Assembly (NCBI RefSeq): GCF_009730915.1
Contig: NC_052488.1
Location: 20,764,305-20,828,304, forward strand
DNA from: Dioscorea cayenensis subsp. rotundata
Taxonomy: Eukaryota > Streptophyta > Magnoliopsida > Dioscoreales > Dioscoreaceae
Length of the DNA stretch: 64,000 bases
Reading direction: 5' to 3'
A program made the position numbers and the translations under genes. Numbering within the stretch: position 1 is the stretch's first letter; each line of letters opens with the position of its first letter. This document shows, one piece after another, positions 11,993-25,510 of the stretch. A model generated the notes under the pieces. The model ran no database searches. It was given only the letters and a program-made list of their open reading frames with translations, and was not told where the DNA came from.

Positions 11993-13508
11993 TGCGAATC
12001 GAAAGTGAAATCAATGGGAATTCGCGAATTCCGAGAGGCTAAGCCAAGGAATTAGGGATTTGAATGTGCGAGTTCGCAATTCAGGAAGCGGAATGTGTTT
12101 CAAAAAAATAGAAACAAATAAAAAAATTGAGAAAAAAAAAATCAATAAAATTCACTGCGGACTTGAAACGATTGGGAACTGTGTATTTAATTGGATTTGA
12201 TTAAAGGGTGGGGTGTGATCACCGCCGTGTGATGTTACTCTCTGAAAGCAAATTGAAGATATATATAATATATATATATATATAAACATATTTGGATGGA
12301 TAATAATGTTTAATAAATTAAATTTTCACAAATAAGCTTATCAGATCATGAGTAACCATTGTTTCATAACAATCTTTTAAATTAAATTATTAGAAGATTT
12401 TGTGTATACCTATTTGACATCAAAACAATTATAGCTGCTAATTTAACTAGGAATCTTTTTTAGTTGTATATCTTGAAAAGTTATTTAATTATATATATCC
12501 CTCAATAAAACTAAATACCATATATGCTTTTTTTGAAAAATTGAAATTGTTTGTGTATATTCTCCGCTAACCTACATACGTTATTATATTGTATTATAAA
12601 ATATAAATTATATTAATATTGATTTTTGTAATGATACAATTAGAATTTTATTTTAAAGTTTTAAAGTACTTTAATAATGTTAATTTTTATTTACATGTAA
12701 ATAACAAAAATAGCTTAAAATTTTGAGAAATATATATGTATATATATTGAGTTTAAGAAATTTTTTTTTATAATTTAACCTATAACAATTTATTTATATA
12801 TATATATATAATCTATTTTAAGAAAATATGGCATTTGGTATTACTGAGAAATATAAAAGCGTAAGGATAAACCAAAAAAAAAAACTTTTTACATAAAAAT
12901 TAGTAGAATTACTGTAAATCTCTTGTGTGCCTGTCAAATGATAAGGTTTAAATCTATAGAGAGTGATATTTGTTGTATTTTTTAATAAAAAAAATTACTG
13001 CAACCACCTCCACTTTAATTCAATACTATTAGAAGATTTTACAAAATATTTAGAATTTTTTAATTATGATGTACAATAGTGGTTTGTCTGTTTAGTCATT
13101 GATGAAGACGAGCCACCAAAACTTTCATGGAAGAAAACCAAAACAAAGAGGAAAAGTTTAACAAAGAACTAAAGATAAAAATTAAAAGATATAGCTCCAG
13201 ATTAAGAACTAATACCATTCAAAGAATGACCCTCATCTCATTGCTTCACATTGCAACTACTGCCAAATGAATCATGAAATAACTGAAACTCTAACCTTAT
13301 GATTGCTCAATAATTACTTAATAGAACCAGGATTTGAAGAACATCAATTTTGCAAAACACATACCATGCAATTCAAGAGGTTTCCAGTAAGAACCAGGTT
13401 CACATTTCATTACCAAGCAATAAGTAGTAAGTGAGTTCAGACAATATAAAACAAGTAGATACACTTCCCTTCACAGACAATTTATCAGCGTCTACTACAA
13501 GAGATTTT
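11993..13508. other. AT-rich intergenic region
   Basis: The first part (11993-12240) is the likely 5' leader and promoter of the Alfin-like gene. A TA microsatellite follows at about 12258-12286, then strongly AT-rich DNA to about 13080. The stretch near 13080-13508 is the likely 3' UTR of the next gene on the minus strand. I see no other gene. Confidence 0.6.
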
Positions 13509-15731
13509 TCAAATGGAAGATCCTGACCTGAGCACTCTCTCAAGCTTCTCAGCCTTCACATAGTCCTTCTCGGTGAGAGGTCCGGCAGGGAAAGCAGTGA
13601 TCTCGACAACCAAGTGCGGTGTAGGGAGCTCGTCAAAAAGAGCTCTCACATTGTTACAGCATACACTTTCTCCATGTGCACTTTCCCGCCTTATCTGACA
13701 ACCCTACATGCATGGAAAAAAAAATGTTAAATTGACGATATAACAAACACAAATACCATTCCTCTTCTTGTGGTAAATGATCATATTCTATTTCCCTTTC
13801 CAAGTTTTATACGGTCGGAGAACAAGTGTTTCAAATAGAGTACTGTTTTCTTTTTCTGTTTCTCATTTCCATAACACATTCAATGGGACACATTTGCAAT
13901 TTCTTTCGAGCAGAGTTGATGAACAAAACAAGTTTGACTTGGTTTACAAGCAAGCCATTCCCTTTAGATTTAAAACTGAACTAGTGCTACAATGTAACAA
14001 GCTTGCTCTAGTTTGGCTCACAATCATACGATGGTGGAATTCTTAAAAAAAAAAAAATGAAAGTCCAAAACATTAGAATTTTCATTTATGGTATGCAAGA
14101 GGCTTTTTCGATACCTTGTGGGAGGTAGCATCTACAAAATGGTCATCATCAGAGAGTAAGCCGGCAATGGATTTAAGCAGACGCCGGCCTTCAGCTTTTG
14201 AAGGTACTCTATAGCTCCGCTTAAGAGTACCCTTTGTTGTCGGATGCCACTTACTGACTAACTTTCTTCTATTTATTGCTTCTTTATCATCTGGTGAACA
14301 TGCATCACAAGAAAACTGATTACTGCAGCATACAGAACAGTAAGAGTAAGTAAAAAGTACATGATATATGCATCGAGTTGGCTTTCATGGATCATGTCAT
14401 TATAAGCAATATGAAGAGCAAAACAGAATTTGAAAGACACCATATCAGCCTATCAGCCTTCAATTAAGGCTTCTGTCACAAACTACAACAAGGCATTCCA
14501 TGACCTTCATTGTATATGAGTCATATGACCACTGATTCTGAGACATCACTCGCACATTCTACACTGACAGGTATACATTAAACTTAATGAAGAATTTTAA
14601 TGTGATTTTTGGCAAGATATCGCTGTTCTTAAGTATCGCATCAAGTTCATAGCGCACAGTGATGCAGTGCCATCAGGTAAGGAATCACATGAGTTTGAAC
14701 TTTGAACACGATCAATAATCGGTTGTCTATCTTAGCATTAGATTCAGGGCATGAAAATGATGCTTACAATCCAATAAAGATCATATCACCACCAAAGATA
14801 TAGCAAATTTTAGTAAACAAGGATCTTTCCTGCAAGAGATTCTTCTGTTTCCTTGATTAAATAATAAAATTACCAACTTGAGGAAATAAGATATGATGAA
14901 CAGCTGGGAGATGCAGGTGTAGGTCAAGGAGAAGCACAAGATCATAAGGATCTGATGCATCAAAAACCGTATATAATCCCCCAGCACCCCGAACAATGAT
15001 GAGAATGGACAATCACCAACATCATAGTTACATTTCCCACACACTGAAGTATGAGAAACTGATAAACTAGAAGCACCTAGTCAACAATCAAGTTACACAC
15101 CATAGCCAAAAAAACTCGTCAGCTGAAATCCCATTAAGCTCAGCTTCATTAGATAATCTAACAGCAATCAAAATTCTCTATACTTATTTCAACTACGATG
15201 AGGATTGATAGTGCCATACTCAGAACTCAATGCAAATCCTTGATAAATTCATAAAATATGACTTAAAAATTGAACTTTTTAGTTTTCATCATAGTCACTT
15301 AGTCACAAAAACCTGATTTCCCTTGCAATCCCTCAATCCACTTTGCAAATCCCAAATCTTCACCATTTCCTCCCAAATCTGCAGTAATACACCATCAAAG
15401 CATTAAAAAAAACACATTAGGACCATGGAAGAGGATCTGTACCAGAAGAGATGAAGGGGTTTGAAGGAGAGCCAGCAATCCCAGTCTTGATAAGGACATA
15501 GAAAACAATGAGCCTGCTCAACCATAGCACAGGGCTCTCAAGCATAGAAGCTACAGAAACAGTATTCACCTTGAGATTCCTGGAAAGCTTAGGGCTTTTG
15601 ATTGAGGCAAGGCTGATGAAAGAGGGAATGAATAGGGTTTTGAGGAGGGGATGGTGCCTTCCATTACTGTGAGAAGATTGGAAGGATGGAAGTGGAGCAA
15701 AGTAGGGCTTTTGAACAAGAGAAAGGAGCAT
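13509..15731 (-). CDS. Conserved plant protein, probably plastid-targeted, function unknown
   Basis: Exons 15443..15731, 15313..15378, 14115..14290 and 13509..13703 join in phase to 241 aa. I take the ATG at 15731; the frame is open further upstream but without an ATG. The N-terminus is rich in Ser, Leu, Phe and basic residues with few acids, as in a transit peptide. It is followed by a hydrophobic stretch (VLWLSRLIVFYVLIKTGIAG, about residues 63-82). The C-terminal half is compact and strongly conserved-looking: KLVSKWHPTTKGTLKRSYRV, then GCQIRRESAHGESVCCNNVR, then FDELPTPHLVVEIT. I believe I have seen this family in many plant proteomes but know no function, so none is given. A TATA-like element lies about 50 bases upstream. 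Confidence 0.8.
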
Positions 15732-15779
15732 TGCTTTCTTAAGAGAGAGAGAGACAGAGAATGAAGTGTAGAGCTCCAA

Positions 15780-15790
15780 ATTTATAAATG
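15780..15790 (-). promoter_or_regulatory. Probable TATA box of the gene at 13509-15731
   Basis: ATTTATAAAT on the minus strand, about 50 bases before the chosen ATG. This spacing would leave a very short leader, so the ATG choice and the TATA call support each other only loosely. Confidence 0.5.
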
Positions 15791-16718
15791 TTAATAATTA
15801 ACAGAAGAAATAAAAATTAATAATTAAAAAAATATCAATTAATATGAGATAAAAATAAAAATTGTGTGTTTTTAAAATATGGAAAATTAGAGTTCATGAA
15901 AAAAAAAATATTAGACAAAAATTATTGAATGTATATATATATATTATTTTTCTACCAAAAAATTTGAGGTTTCAATTCACTTGCTTGTCCATGTATATAT
16001 ATATCTCACCTTATATAAGGCAAATGTGTGCTCCTGATTGTTAATTTTCTTGACCCAAAAAAAAAAAACTTTTATTTCAATTATATAGTGTGACTAATAA
16101 AAACACCCTTTTCAAAAAAAAATAAATAAATAAATAAAAACACAATTTTAATTTTGGAAATATTTTACTGGTTCACATCTGTTTGATTTGTTCAATGGTG
16201 TTTGGAGTTTTTGCTGACACTGAACTGTTGGAGACTTGGAAGAGGATCCAGATATTAATATCTAGTGGATAAGATAAGTGTGAGGGCCCACAAACCCTAG
16301 CCTACTTGCTCAAATAATTGCATGGAAAAACAATGACAGATTATTTGAAGCTAGTTATTTTCAATTATTTAAAGTTTGTTCATTAAAATCACATATTCAC
16401 AATATACATCATTTTTACAACACATCTTTAATTTAAAAAAATGTTTTAAAAAAATATATAGAGGAAAATGATCAGATAACTGAATGCACCTTTGCCATTT
16501 CAAACTCAATTATCATCTCAAGAAATTTCTTTTAATTCTTCTCATATTCATTTCCAGAAAAATCAACAATGGAACCTTGTCAATATTTATCACTGATTAA
16601 GCTTTGTTCCTTACCCAATACCTTCCACTCATCTGAGATTGTAACAAACACCTTCCTTTCAGGAAAAGACCAATACTTTTCCACTGAATGATTCTATGTC
16701 TATCAAACAAACATAAGA
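15791..16718. other. Intergenic between two minus-strand genes
   Basis: AT-rich, with TA-repeat runs near 15932-15946 and 15993-16004 and a GGGCCCAC element near 16288 (a TCP-type site in plant promoters). The end nearest 16718 is the likely 3' UTR of the PPR gene. Confidence 0.5.
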
Positions 16719-18374
16719 TTAGACATTTCCATCCTTGATAGGGCCTTCATTATTGCCAAATCCTTCAATCAATGAAATATAAGTACTATCATCAGGATTG
16801 ATACCATTTCTCACCATTTCTTTGAGTAGTTCCTCAGCATGCTCACCTTCACCATTCTTGCATAATCCTTGTATAAGCGCATTGTAAGTAAGAAGTGTAG
16901 GATTGAAGCCCTTGCTAAGCATCTCATCACGAACTTTTAAAGCATCTTTCGTATCACCTTTCCTGCTATAACCACTGATCAAAGTATTGTAGCTAATAAG
17001 ATCAGGTTTAATGCCGTGTGTTGTCATCTCATTAAGGAGCTCGCGAGCTTCCTCAACTTTTCCCAACAAGCAAAGCCCTCTCATTAGCGTATTGTAAGTA
17101 ACATCGTCGGGTGTGATACCTTTCTTCTTCATCTCCTTCAAGAGAGCAAATGCCCGCACCATGTCACCCTTCGCACAATGTCCGTCAATCATTGCATTGT
17201 ACATGACAAGGTCCGGAGAAAAACCTTTCTTCGCTGCTTCTCTGAACAATTTATCGGCATCCACAACTCTGCCCTTCTTGCAAAGAGCATAAATAAGTGA
17301 TGTGTATGTGACTGTTGTAGGACTAACACATTTTCTTGACATCTCCGCGAAAAGCTGAAATGCCTTCTTTACATTCCCATCTTTGCAATGCCCATTAATC
17401 AAGATATTGTAAGTAACCGCATCGGCTTCTATCCTCTTCCCTTCCATCTGCTTCAATAACTCATCGACTTCTTTACTCCGTCCATCCATAAACAATCCAT
17501 GCACAAGCAAATTATAAGTGCGCACCGTCGGCTCAATCTCCCTCCTCGACATCTCATTCCAATAGTCAAATGCAACATCTAACAAACCTTTATTACAATA
17601 CCCATCAATCAATGCATTGTATATCATGGCAGTAGGTGTCAATCCTCTTTGCAGCATTTCATCAAACAACTTGACTGCATCCTCAACCCTCCCACCTTTG
17701 CACATTCCAGCAATAATGGTTCCATAACTATAATCATCAGGCTCAATTGCTTTACTTCTCATCAATTTCAACATCTCCAAAGCAACCCCAACCTTCCCTT
17801 TGTCACAATGGCCACGAATTATAGTGTTGAAAGTAACAGCAGTGGGATTGATTCCAGTGTCCTCCATGAACTCCACAAAGGCCAAAGCTTTCCGCAGCTT
17901 CCCTTCTTTGCAAAGCAAATTGATCATGATGTTGTATGTGATAACATTAGAAGAGATTCTCAACCTGAACATTTCAGCATACAGCACCCAGGCATTGTGA
18001 GGTTGGTTGGTTTTCAAGAACGAGCTGAGGATTTTGTTGCAGGCATCGATGGTAGGCATCAAGTTGGAGCCTTTCATGAGGTAGAACAGTTCGAGAGCGG
18101 TGTCGGGACGGCCGGAGTCGGAGTAGGCGCGGAGAAGGAGGTCGAGGGAGGAGAGGGAGTGTTGAAGAGAGGGGAAGAGGACGGAGAGGGATGGGAAGTG
18201 GGGGGAGGCGAGGGAGTCGGTGAGGAAGCGGAGGGCGGAGGAGGGTGAGAAGGAGGCCAGGCGGAGAAGAGAGGTGGAGACGTCGAGGCATTCGGTGGCC
18301 GGCGCCGGCGCGGTAGAAAGGTAGCGGGGAATGAGAGCGCGAAGACGTCGGTGAGCGATGTCAACGGTTTTCAT
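16719..18374 (-). CDS. P-class pentatricopeptide repeat protein
   Basis: Single-exon gene of 551 aa from the ATG at 18374; the frame is open upstream but has no earlier ATG. The start (MKTVDIAHRRLRALIPRYL) is basic and lacks acidic clusters, as in a mitochondrial presequence. About thirteen 35-residue PPR motifs run head to tail from about residue 80 to the C-terminus, plus a partial last one. They carry the usual cores such as VTYNILINGHCKDGNVKKAF. There is no E, DYW or SMR domain, so this is a plain P-class protein. Such proteins bind one organellar RNA each and aid its splicing, stability or translation. Residues 5 and 35 of most repeats are N with D or T, suggesting a pyrimidine-rich target. 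The RNA itself is not identifiable here. Confidence 0.93.
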   Translation of the reverse strand: MKTVDIAHRRLRALIPRYLSTAPAPATECLDVSTSLLRLASFSPSSALRFLTDSLASPHFPSLSVLFPSLQHSLSSLDLLLRAYSDSGRPDTALELFYLMKGSNLMPTIDACNKILSSFLKTNQPHNAWVLYAEMFRLRISSNVITYNIMINLLCKEGKLRKALAFVEFMEDTGINPTAVTFNTIIRGHCDKGKVGVALEMLKLMRSKAIEPDDYSYGTIIAGMCKGGRVEDAVKLFDEMLQRGLTPTAMIYNALIDGYCNKGLLDVAFDYWNEMSRREIEPTVRTYNLLVHGLFMDGRSKEVDELLKQMEGKRIEADAVTYNILINGHCKDGNVKKAFQLFAEMSRKCVSPTTVTYTSLIYALCKKGRVVDADKLFREAAKKGFSPDLVMYNAMIDGHCAKGDMVRAFALLKEMKKKGITPDDVTYNTLMRGLCLLGKVEEARELLNEMTTHGIKPDLISYNTLISGYSRKGDTKDALKVRDEMLSKGFNPTLLTYNALIQGLCKNGEGEHAEELLKEMVRNGINPDDSTYISLIEGFGNNEGPIKDGNV

Positions 18375-18692
18375 TGTTTCTGGAGCGTAGTTGGAATCCG
18401 GGGAGTGATTGAAGAGGGAGTTGGACGAAGTGATTGCAAATATACCCCTCAAAAAAGGAGAAATTTTTATAATATGTTGGCCCTGTGTATGAGATTTAGT
18501 GGTAAGTTAGGGTTTATTTGCAAAATTTAATATTGTGGAAATTTACAAGGATGTCATATTAATCACTCAACCGTTAAAAATTAAGTGTTTTTTCTACATT
18601 GATTCACAAATAAAACATGGAAAAAGCGTAGCCAAGGAAGCAGTAATTGAAATACAAGCATGCTGTGTGCAAAATGGTGTTTGATTGGGGCA
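18375..18692. other. Short spacer between PPR promoter and HUB2 3' end
   Basis: About 300 bases holding the PPR gene's 5' flank and the HUB2 3' UTR. No separate feature is visible. Both genes are on the minus strand, so the PPR promoter must sit here or inside the HUB2 3' UTR. Confidence 0.6.
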
Positions 18693-21600
18693 TTATATGT
18701 TTACTTCCCGGACATCATTCTGGCCGAAAGGGCTGCCGCACCCGGGACATTTCCGGTGTCGGATCTCCAAATTCCTCTGGATACAGGGAGAACAGAAGAG
18801 GTGGAAGCATTTGGTGATCACAACCTGCAAATAAGAGAGATTTAATGAAGGCTCAGTGATTCATTTTGCAACTTATTTTGATAATAAGACTATGAGAGAT
18901 AATGGCTGGATAATTTGATAAGAAAGTACTCACAGGTAATGTATTTATTTATTTGTAAAAATCATGAATAACTTACTTCCTTTGGTCTGTCAAAACATAC
19001 ACCACATTTGAGTATTGCCTTGCACTCCTTGATCTCATCTTGAAGTCTCTGAATTGCAGCCTCTTCACTCTCTGAGCTCAGCTCTGCAACTTCATTTTTC
19101 ACCTCGGTGAGCTCTCCCTCAAGTTTTTCCCTCTCATTTCTGGTTTATATATAAACAATACCCAAGGTATATATATAATTGGATAAGATGCATAAGGAGA
19201 GATAACATCATTCAAATAGAACTAGGAAAATCAAGAAAACTCCACTGGGGCAAATGACCTTACCTTTCCCTCTCTAATTCCATCCTGATGTCAAGAATTT
19301 TCTTCTCATTCTGCTCATATTCCTTCTCAAAAGAATCTACCGTTGAGCGAAGCCATTTCAGCTCTTTCTCAGAATCCTCCAAGTCAAGTTTTACCTTATC
19401 CATGATGATTGCAATGTGCCTATTATCTGAGGCAGCTTTAGCACCTTGAGCAAGATGTGCTTTCATCTGTTGTAGTAGATAAAAACAGTTAAACAATGAC
19501 ATTACACTGAGGGAAGTAGAGAAGAGATCTTCAAAGTTTCAAAGAGAAGCATATGGACAAGACACTCACCTGTTCCTCACTCCGAGCAACTTTCATTTTT
19601 AAAAGTTCCATGGATCCATGAACCTGCTGTAGTTGCTTAGCCAGAGCTTGCTTTTCAGAGATGAGAGAACTATGAGTCTGCTTCATCTTCACACTATCTG
19701 AAACTAGCTGATACCACCCAACAGGAATAAGTATTGAGCAAGACTTGTTATAGTAAACAGAGTTCACATCTTAAAGCTTAGAAAATGAAACAATGGATTT
19801 GAGAAATGCCGCAGAACAAATATAGAATGTCTGCTGTAAAAGCTTAAGATTTCTGGTGAACTTTTCATCCTTCAACTTAAAGCAATAAATGTAAATCATC
19901 ATTGGGAACAGAGACAAACTCCACTCAAAATGTGAACTAATACCCTGTGCAACTTAATGATAGGCAAAAAGGACAGAAATTATGCACATTAAAAGTTAAA
20001 ATGGGGTAGTTGATTTTGCACTAACCTTTATATTGTAACCATCTCTATCAGCAACCTGTTGGAGCAAATGTTGGTTCTGTGTCTGCATATCTTCATATGC
20101 TTGACCAATGGTCTGTTGATCAGGAATTAAAGAACAGTGATTGAGAATCATGCTTCACAGTGGTTTAAGCAAAATATAAAAGTCTGACCTCAATTTCAGA
20201 AATATAAGCTTCTCCTTCAGAGTCCTTAATTTTTATGGCCTCCTTAAGTGCAAACACCTCTCTGCAAGAGGAAGCGCCAAGTTAAAAAGAAGCTGAATAA
20301 TATACACAGCTTAATAAAGAGTGTATTTTTTTCTGTTTTGTTTAGTGAAACACTCTTAGTTTATGACCCATATGTTTTTGAGTTATTTTGGTTCAGTCTA
20401 GTGTGATTTAATCGCAAGAGAATATATCAACAAAGTATCAATCCAAAGGGCTGGCTCATTAAGTCACATGATTGAGCTCATACTAAAAGATTGCATTCTA
20501 GATTGCTTGTAAATTGTGCTAGAAAATACTGATGCGTATATAGTGGAAGCTAGATGATAGATAAAATAATTTCTCCAGGTGTACAAGGATTGCAGAAAAT
20601 AGTAAGTGAAAAAACAGCAGTGTATACTAAGCAGTGGCAATTTATCGAGTTGATAGTATAATAATAGGAAGTACTCATCCAACCTCTCAGAAGCATCCAA
20701 TTTAGCCCTTAATTCAGCTATTTCAGCTTCAGCTACAGAACGCCTTTGCTGGCAAGCAGCCTCCGCCTCATTTGCAGCTTTCACCCGCAACTCAAGACTG
20801 TGATCATCTAAAGCAGTCCTCAAGTATTCCGCTTGAGAACGAGCCCTTTGTTCTGATTCCTTAATTTCCGTGATGGTTCTAAAATCCCATCAGAAGCACT
20901 AGTCAGATGAATTCATCGACAGTAACTTCAGAATTAACATGAAGCAAGTCATCTCAAATGCCAAACATCCAGTAGCACTAGTAGTTACAAAAGTATGAGA
21001 ATGGACAATATATTTTTAGTATTAGTTAAATTTAAATGGGAGAGAAACAAGGTGAAAATAACAAGGCAGCTGAATATTATAATGCTCCAAATGCTAGTAA
21101 TAAGATGTTTCAACTAGAACCAAATAAGGAAAGAACAGATTTTACGTATGTTGCAACCACTGGGAGCATACCTATTATCAAAGCATTCTTGTCCATACAT
21201 ATCCAAAAATATTTGCAACTCCTGCTTTTCTTTTTCCAATTTCTCAATCTGCAATACAGCTAAGAATACAGATCAGGTATGACATGTGGTGTAATCACTC
21301 AGGTAGTTTCATCTTTTCGAGCATTTATTAAAAATAAGGCCAAGAAAGTTAACCACCAAATGTTAGGCGGACCAATGATATAAGATTAATTTCCAAGAAC
21401 CGATCATACCAGGGATTTAAGGGACTTGATTTCAACCACTTGTTCAGCACATCTATCAGATAAGCTTTTCTGTTTGCTAATCTAGCAACATAGAAAAAAA
21501 ATTAACACATCAGAATGAATGAGTAATGAAAGATAATTGGAACATGAATCAGATCAACCAAATGAATGAAGAAAAGACTTGCCCAAAAACCAGACAGCTT

Positions 21601-24600
21601 GAAAAAAAATGCAGTCAGATAATTAAGAAATGACATTATGGTATGAGAGAGAGCAGAGAACTTATGCGATGTTCAAATAGAAAATAAAAATAAATACTTC
21701 TCCACAAGTTTACTGATTCACTGTCATTTTGAGGGAAAAATAAATGCTAACAACATGCCAAAAAAATAGGGCTTCCCATACGACATGGACAATTTGCTAA
21801 TAACAATACATCATGCTTCAAAATACAAGCCACTTTAGGTACTACACCATGCTAAAATTAAAAAATAACCCCTAAATAATAATATATTGCTTGAAAACTT
21901 CTCACAAATATCCTACTGACAAAATTTAACTTCTTACACCTATGTTTGTTCATGGGGTTACACCATGGTTCCAACAAAACAGCCCAACGTTACCCCACCA
22001 ACCTTTTCTTCGACAAGATTTTATTATTTAAATAAATATATTTAATAATTCATTTTAAAAAATTATTAGTGTAAACAACCATAATTAATTATATGAAAAA
22101 ATTAATCTTAAAATATTTATTTTCTTTAGTGTTAATTATGTCAGTTTGGTCAATTTCATATTAAAAGGTCTTCCCACACATCAATTTCAAACTTCCAAAC
22201 CTAAACAACTCCATTAGCCCTCTTAATTCACCAAACATAGCCTAGTTGCTCAATGAAGTTATGATGGTAAATCAAATTCTCACTTTCCTAATGAAAATAA
22301 CTAATCCCTGTATTGGGGGCATGAAATATAAATTTCCAAAAACTAAAAAAACTCCATGATTTCCTGCCTCTGAAGTTTAAATTCAGAAAGACACCAGAAT
22401 GGCATTTAAAAGCAAAAAAAAAAAATCCTCAGGAGGATGAACATATCCCAACCACTACCTTTTTCTCTAACAAGGCTCTCAAGGAATTGGCTTCCTCATG
22501 TAGAGAGGCTGATTCACAAGCTGCCTCTTTTGATCGATTCAACTGGGTCTCCAACATTTCCATTTCTTTAGACAATGCCAATGCCATAACACGCATCTCA
22601 TCCTTAATATCTTTTCTCCCTGGAACAGAAGCGAATCTTAAGAGCCATTTCAAAAAGTAAGTACAATAAAGTGATAATTAACCTAATTATACCTAAATCT
22701 TGTTGAGCTTCTTCAAATTTAATCTCAAGATCATTTTTTTCAGCAACACATTTTTGAATCTGAAGCTCTAGCTCCTTAATCTTGGCTTCATGATTGCTAA
22801 TAGAATTTTTTACTGTATCAGCTGAGTCTGCTTTTGCAGTCAGTTCCATCTCTCTTCTCACTAATTGATTCCTGTCAGCCTGAACTTAGAGCTTTTAAAC
22901 AAAACCATGAGTGAATGAAGCAACAGAGCATATGCTGAAACAAGAAGTACATATTTACCTGCAAGGATTCAATCATCCCGTTGTACCTTTCAACTTCAAA
23001 GTTCAAATGCTTCACTTGATCACTCAAGAGAACGTATGGTCTTGATGAGAGTATGTACTTATCATCCTTTAGTTCACTCTATACAAATATAAGAACAGCA
23101 CAAACACCATTTCTAGGTCATTTGTCTTGCAAGAAATAAAATCAATGATAGTCAAGAAAAACAAAGAGTTTGAATATCCAGAAAAACCAACTTGAAGATC
23201 TTCTAATTGCTTTGATAATAATAAATTATCCTCTTGTGCCTCCTCGAGTTCAAAAAGTTGGCTTGCTGCTAGTGTCTGTCATTATAAGGGAAAAAAATAA
23301 TAAGTAAAAATAATATGAATGACAGAAAGCAAATTAAAGTGGTTTTATCTATGTTGAACTGTTGATTCTTTCAAAACTATCCATAGCAAACTAATGATTA
23401 TAATCTACCTTTGCCTCCTCAATTGAGTTCTTAAGATCCCGAAGTCCCATGGATTTATCTGCTAGTTTATCAGGTAAAGTTCCCCCATTTACAGCATTTA
23501 CTACTGTGGCTGCACTGAAAGCGGATGTTCCGTGCTTTTGCATTTGAAGAGCAACCAGCTTCCTCCTGCTTTCTTCAAGCTCTGCCATGCTCTCCTCCAA
23601 CTCACCTGGTTGGCAAACATGTCAAAATTATACAAATCAGCAAATAAATGAAGTAGTCTTGCTGAAAGACTAAAAAAGAAACACATCATGCACAGCACCA
23701 GGTCTTTCAAGTGTTAAAGAAGAACTTAAATTTACAATAATACAACACTAATGTTATATAGCTAATGGATGCTGAACTAGCTCCTCACACTATCACGTGA
23801 TCTAGTTCTGAACAGACCAGTTAGATGAGCATCAACAGGTTCACCACCACCACTAAATGATGGCTCATACTTAGCCTTGGAAGATACACTTTGTAATTGA
23901 AAATCACAAAGGTCCGATGGAGGTTAAATCAAAGAAGTGCTATTGGACACAGATAGGATGAAAGCTATTTTCCCTGAAGAATTTTTCTGTTAAAATTTTA
24001 GTACTTGCAAGAGTTATAGAGTTTAGCAGAATGAATGGCATCAATTTGAAAATTTAATAGATACAAACTTGCAGAAATAAGGGATAAGAAATGGAAGAGA
24101 TATCAGAACCTGAGAGGCGCTTAATCTCAGACTGGTCCCTGGGATGGCTCTCTAGATAGGTATTTATTTCATCTGAGAACTGTTTATGCTTCTCATGAAT
24201 AATTTCAATAGCTTGCCGCAGATTGCCTGCCTCCTCCATTAAGGACTCATCGAGTTTCTGGAGTTGGAGAATAGCATCTTTGAGAACAATATAAGAAATA
24301 CATGAATCAGTTTAGAATCCAAGCAAATCCACAAATAATTGCTCACGACAAGTGGCAGTACCCACGAGCAATGCAACAGGGAAGATAATATGGCTTAACA
24401 AAAAGACACATGCTTCATATCTTTCTGACCTTCTGAGGATAGCTTTCCACGTAAAGCCAACACTATGCTCTCAGTTCTAGCTCGCTGAGCCACAATTGTT
24501 TCTTGTAGGTTCTTCATCAAATTTATTGTTGAAGAAAGCCGTATATCAAGAGCTGCTTGTACATTTTTAATAATTCCTTTACTGGCATCATCTTCAATAG

Positions 24601-25510
24601 GACCTGCTTGCAAAAGCTGACAGAGAAACATCTGCTCTGGAGGGCATGATTCAATTGTATCTAGAAATGAGAAGGGAAAAATACATGTTAATATAAGAAC
24701 ATAAAAGGAAAAAAATCTATAACACGAGCTGATTATTACAGATAACTTTCTCAACATATGACAAAAACCTGGTGATAAATCTTCATGATCCAATATTTGT
24801 AAACCATTTGGATGACCACCAGCTCGCACTCCTAGCAGGACCAGATCATCAACCAACTAAAAATTCATGACCCAAAGTCAAATGTCAGCACTTAAAAAAT
24901 AATAACAAATGCATATATATAGATTGTGCTATAACTACACCTGATTCCAGATCCTGTTCAAAGCAATTAAAGTCTTGTCATATGAAATCTGGTCATCCTT
25001 CAACTCCTTGAATTTCCCTTCAAGTGTGTGCATTTCAGTCTTCTGGGCCTCTAGTTGTTGAACAAGCTTCTGATTCTCAAACTGAAGACCAACAGCATCA
25101 ACCTGCAAAATATTCAACACTCCAGCAATCCTCAAACGCTCCACAGGATATTTGCTACACCTCAAAAAAATAAATAAATAACACTATGAAACAAGATACC
25201 AGAAATCAAGCAATCATCTGTATAACAAAAAGACTATTTTTTTCTCCTTATTAAGAACAAACAACAAGCCAAGGCCTTCCCAAACAAAAAATTCTTCAAA
25301 TAAATATAATTTTCCAACCCTATTCAGATAAAATAGATTCCTTTTCTCTTCTATTAGAGATATATACTATAATGAACCAGAAACTTAAATCAAAAAGGCG
25401 TTGAAAGGAAATAGGAAGAGAGAACGAGAGAGAAAAAGGACACCGACCTCCTCTTTCTGATCGGCGAGGCCACAGTTCCGGCCATCGTTCTCTCTCTTTC
25501 CCGACGCCAT
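18693..25510 (-). CDS. HUB2: E3 ubiquitin ligase BRE1-like (HUB2 type)
   Basis: Nineteen exons (from the start: 25448..25510, 24941..25102, 24769..24856, 24430..24660, 24110..24277, 23409..23605, 23192..23275, 22959..23078, 22693..22879, 22459..22619, 21410..21481, 21172..21248, 20684..20878, 20189..20261, 20026..20112, 19570..19707, 19264..19466, 18977..19139, 18693..18824). All splice in phase to 866 aa. Nearly the whole protein is coiled coil. A C3HC4 RING ends it: C814, C817, C829, H831, C834, C837, C849, C852. HUB1/HUB2 monoubiquitinate histone H2B in the nucleus and affect flowering, dormancy and the circadian clock. Blocks such as WNQLVDDLVLLGVRAG, QAYEDMQTQNQHLLQQV and LEIRHRKCPGCG fit HUB2 rather than HUB1. 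The N-terminus is shorter than I recall for Arabidopsis HUB2. Confidence 0.95.

Noticed and set aside
17649-18364. ORFs of 96-199 codons overlapping the PPR gene on both strands
   Set aside because: They are shadow frames of the GC-rich start of the PPR gene, with low-complexity Pro/Ser/Gly/Glu translations.
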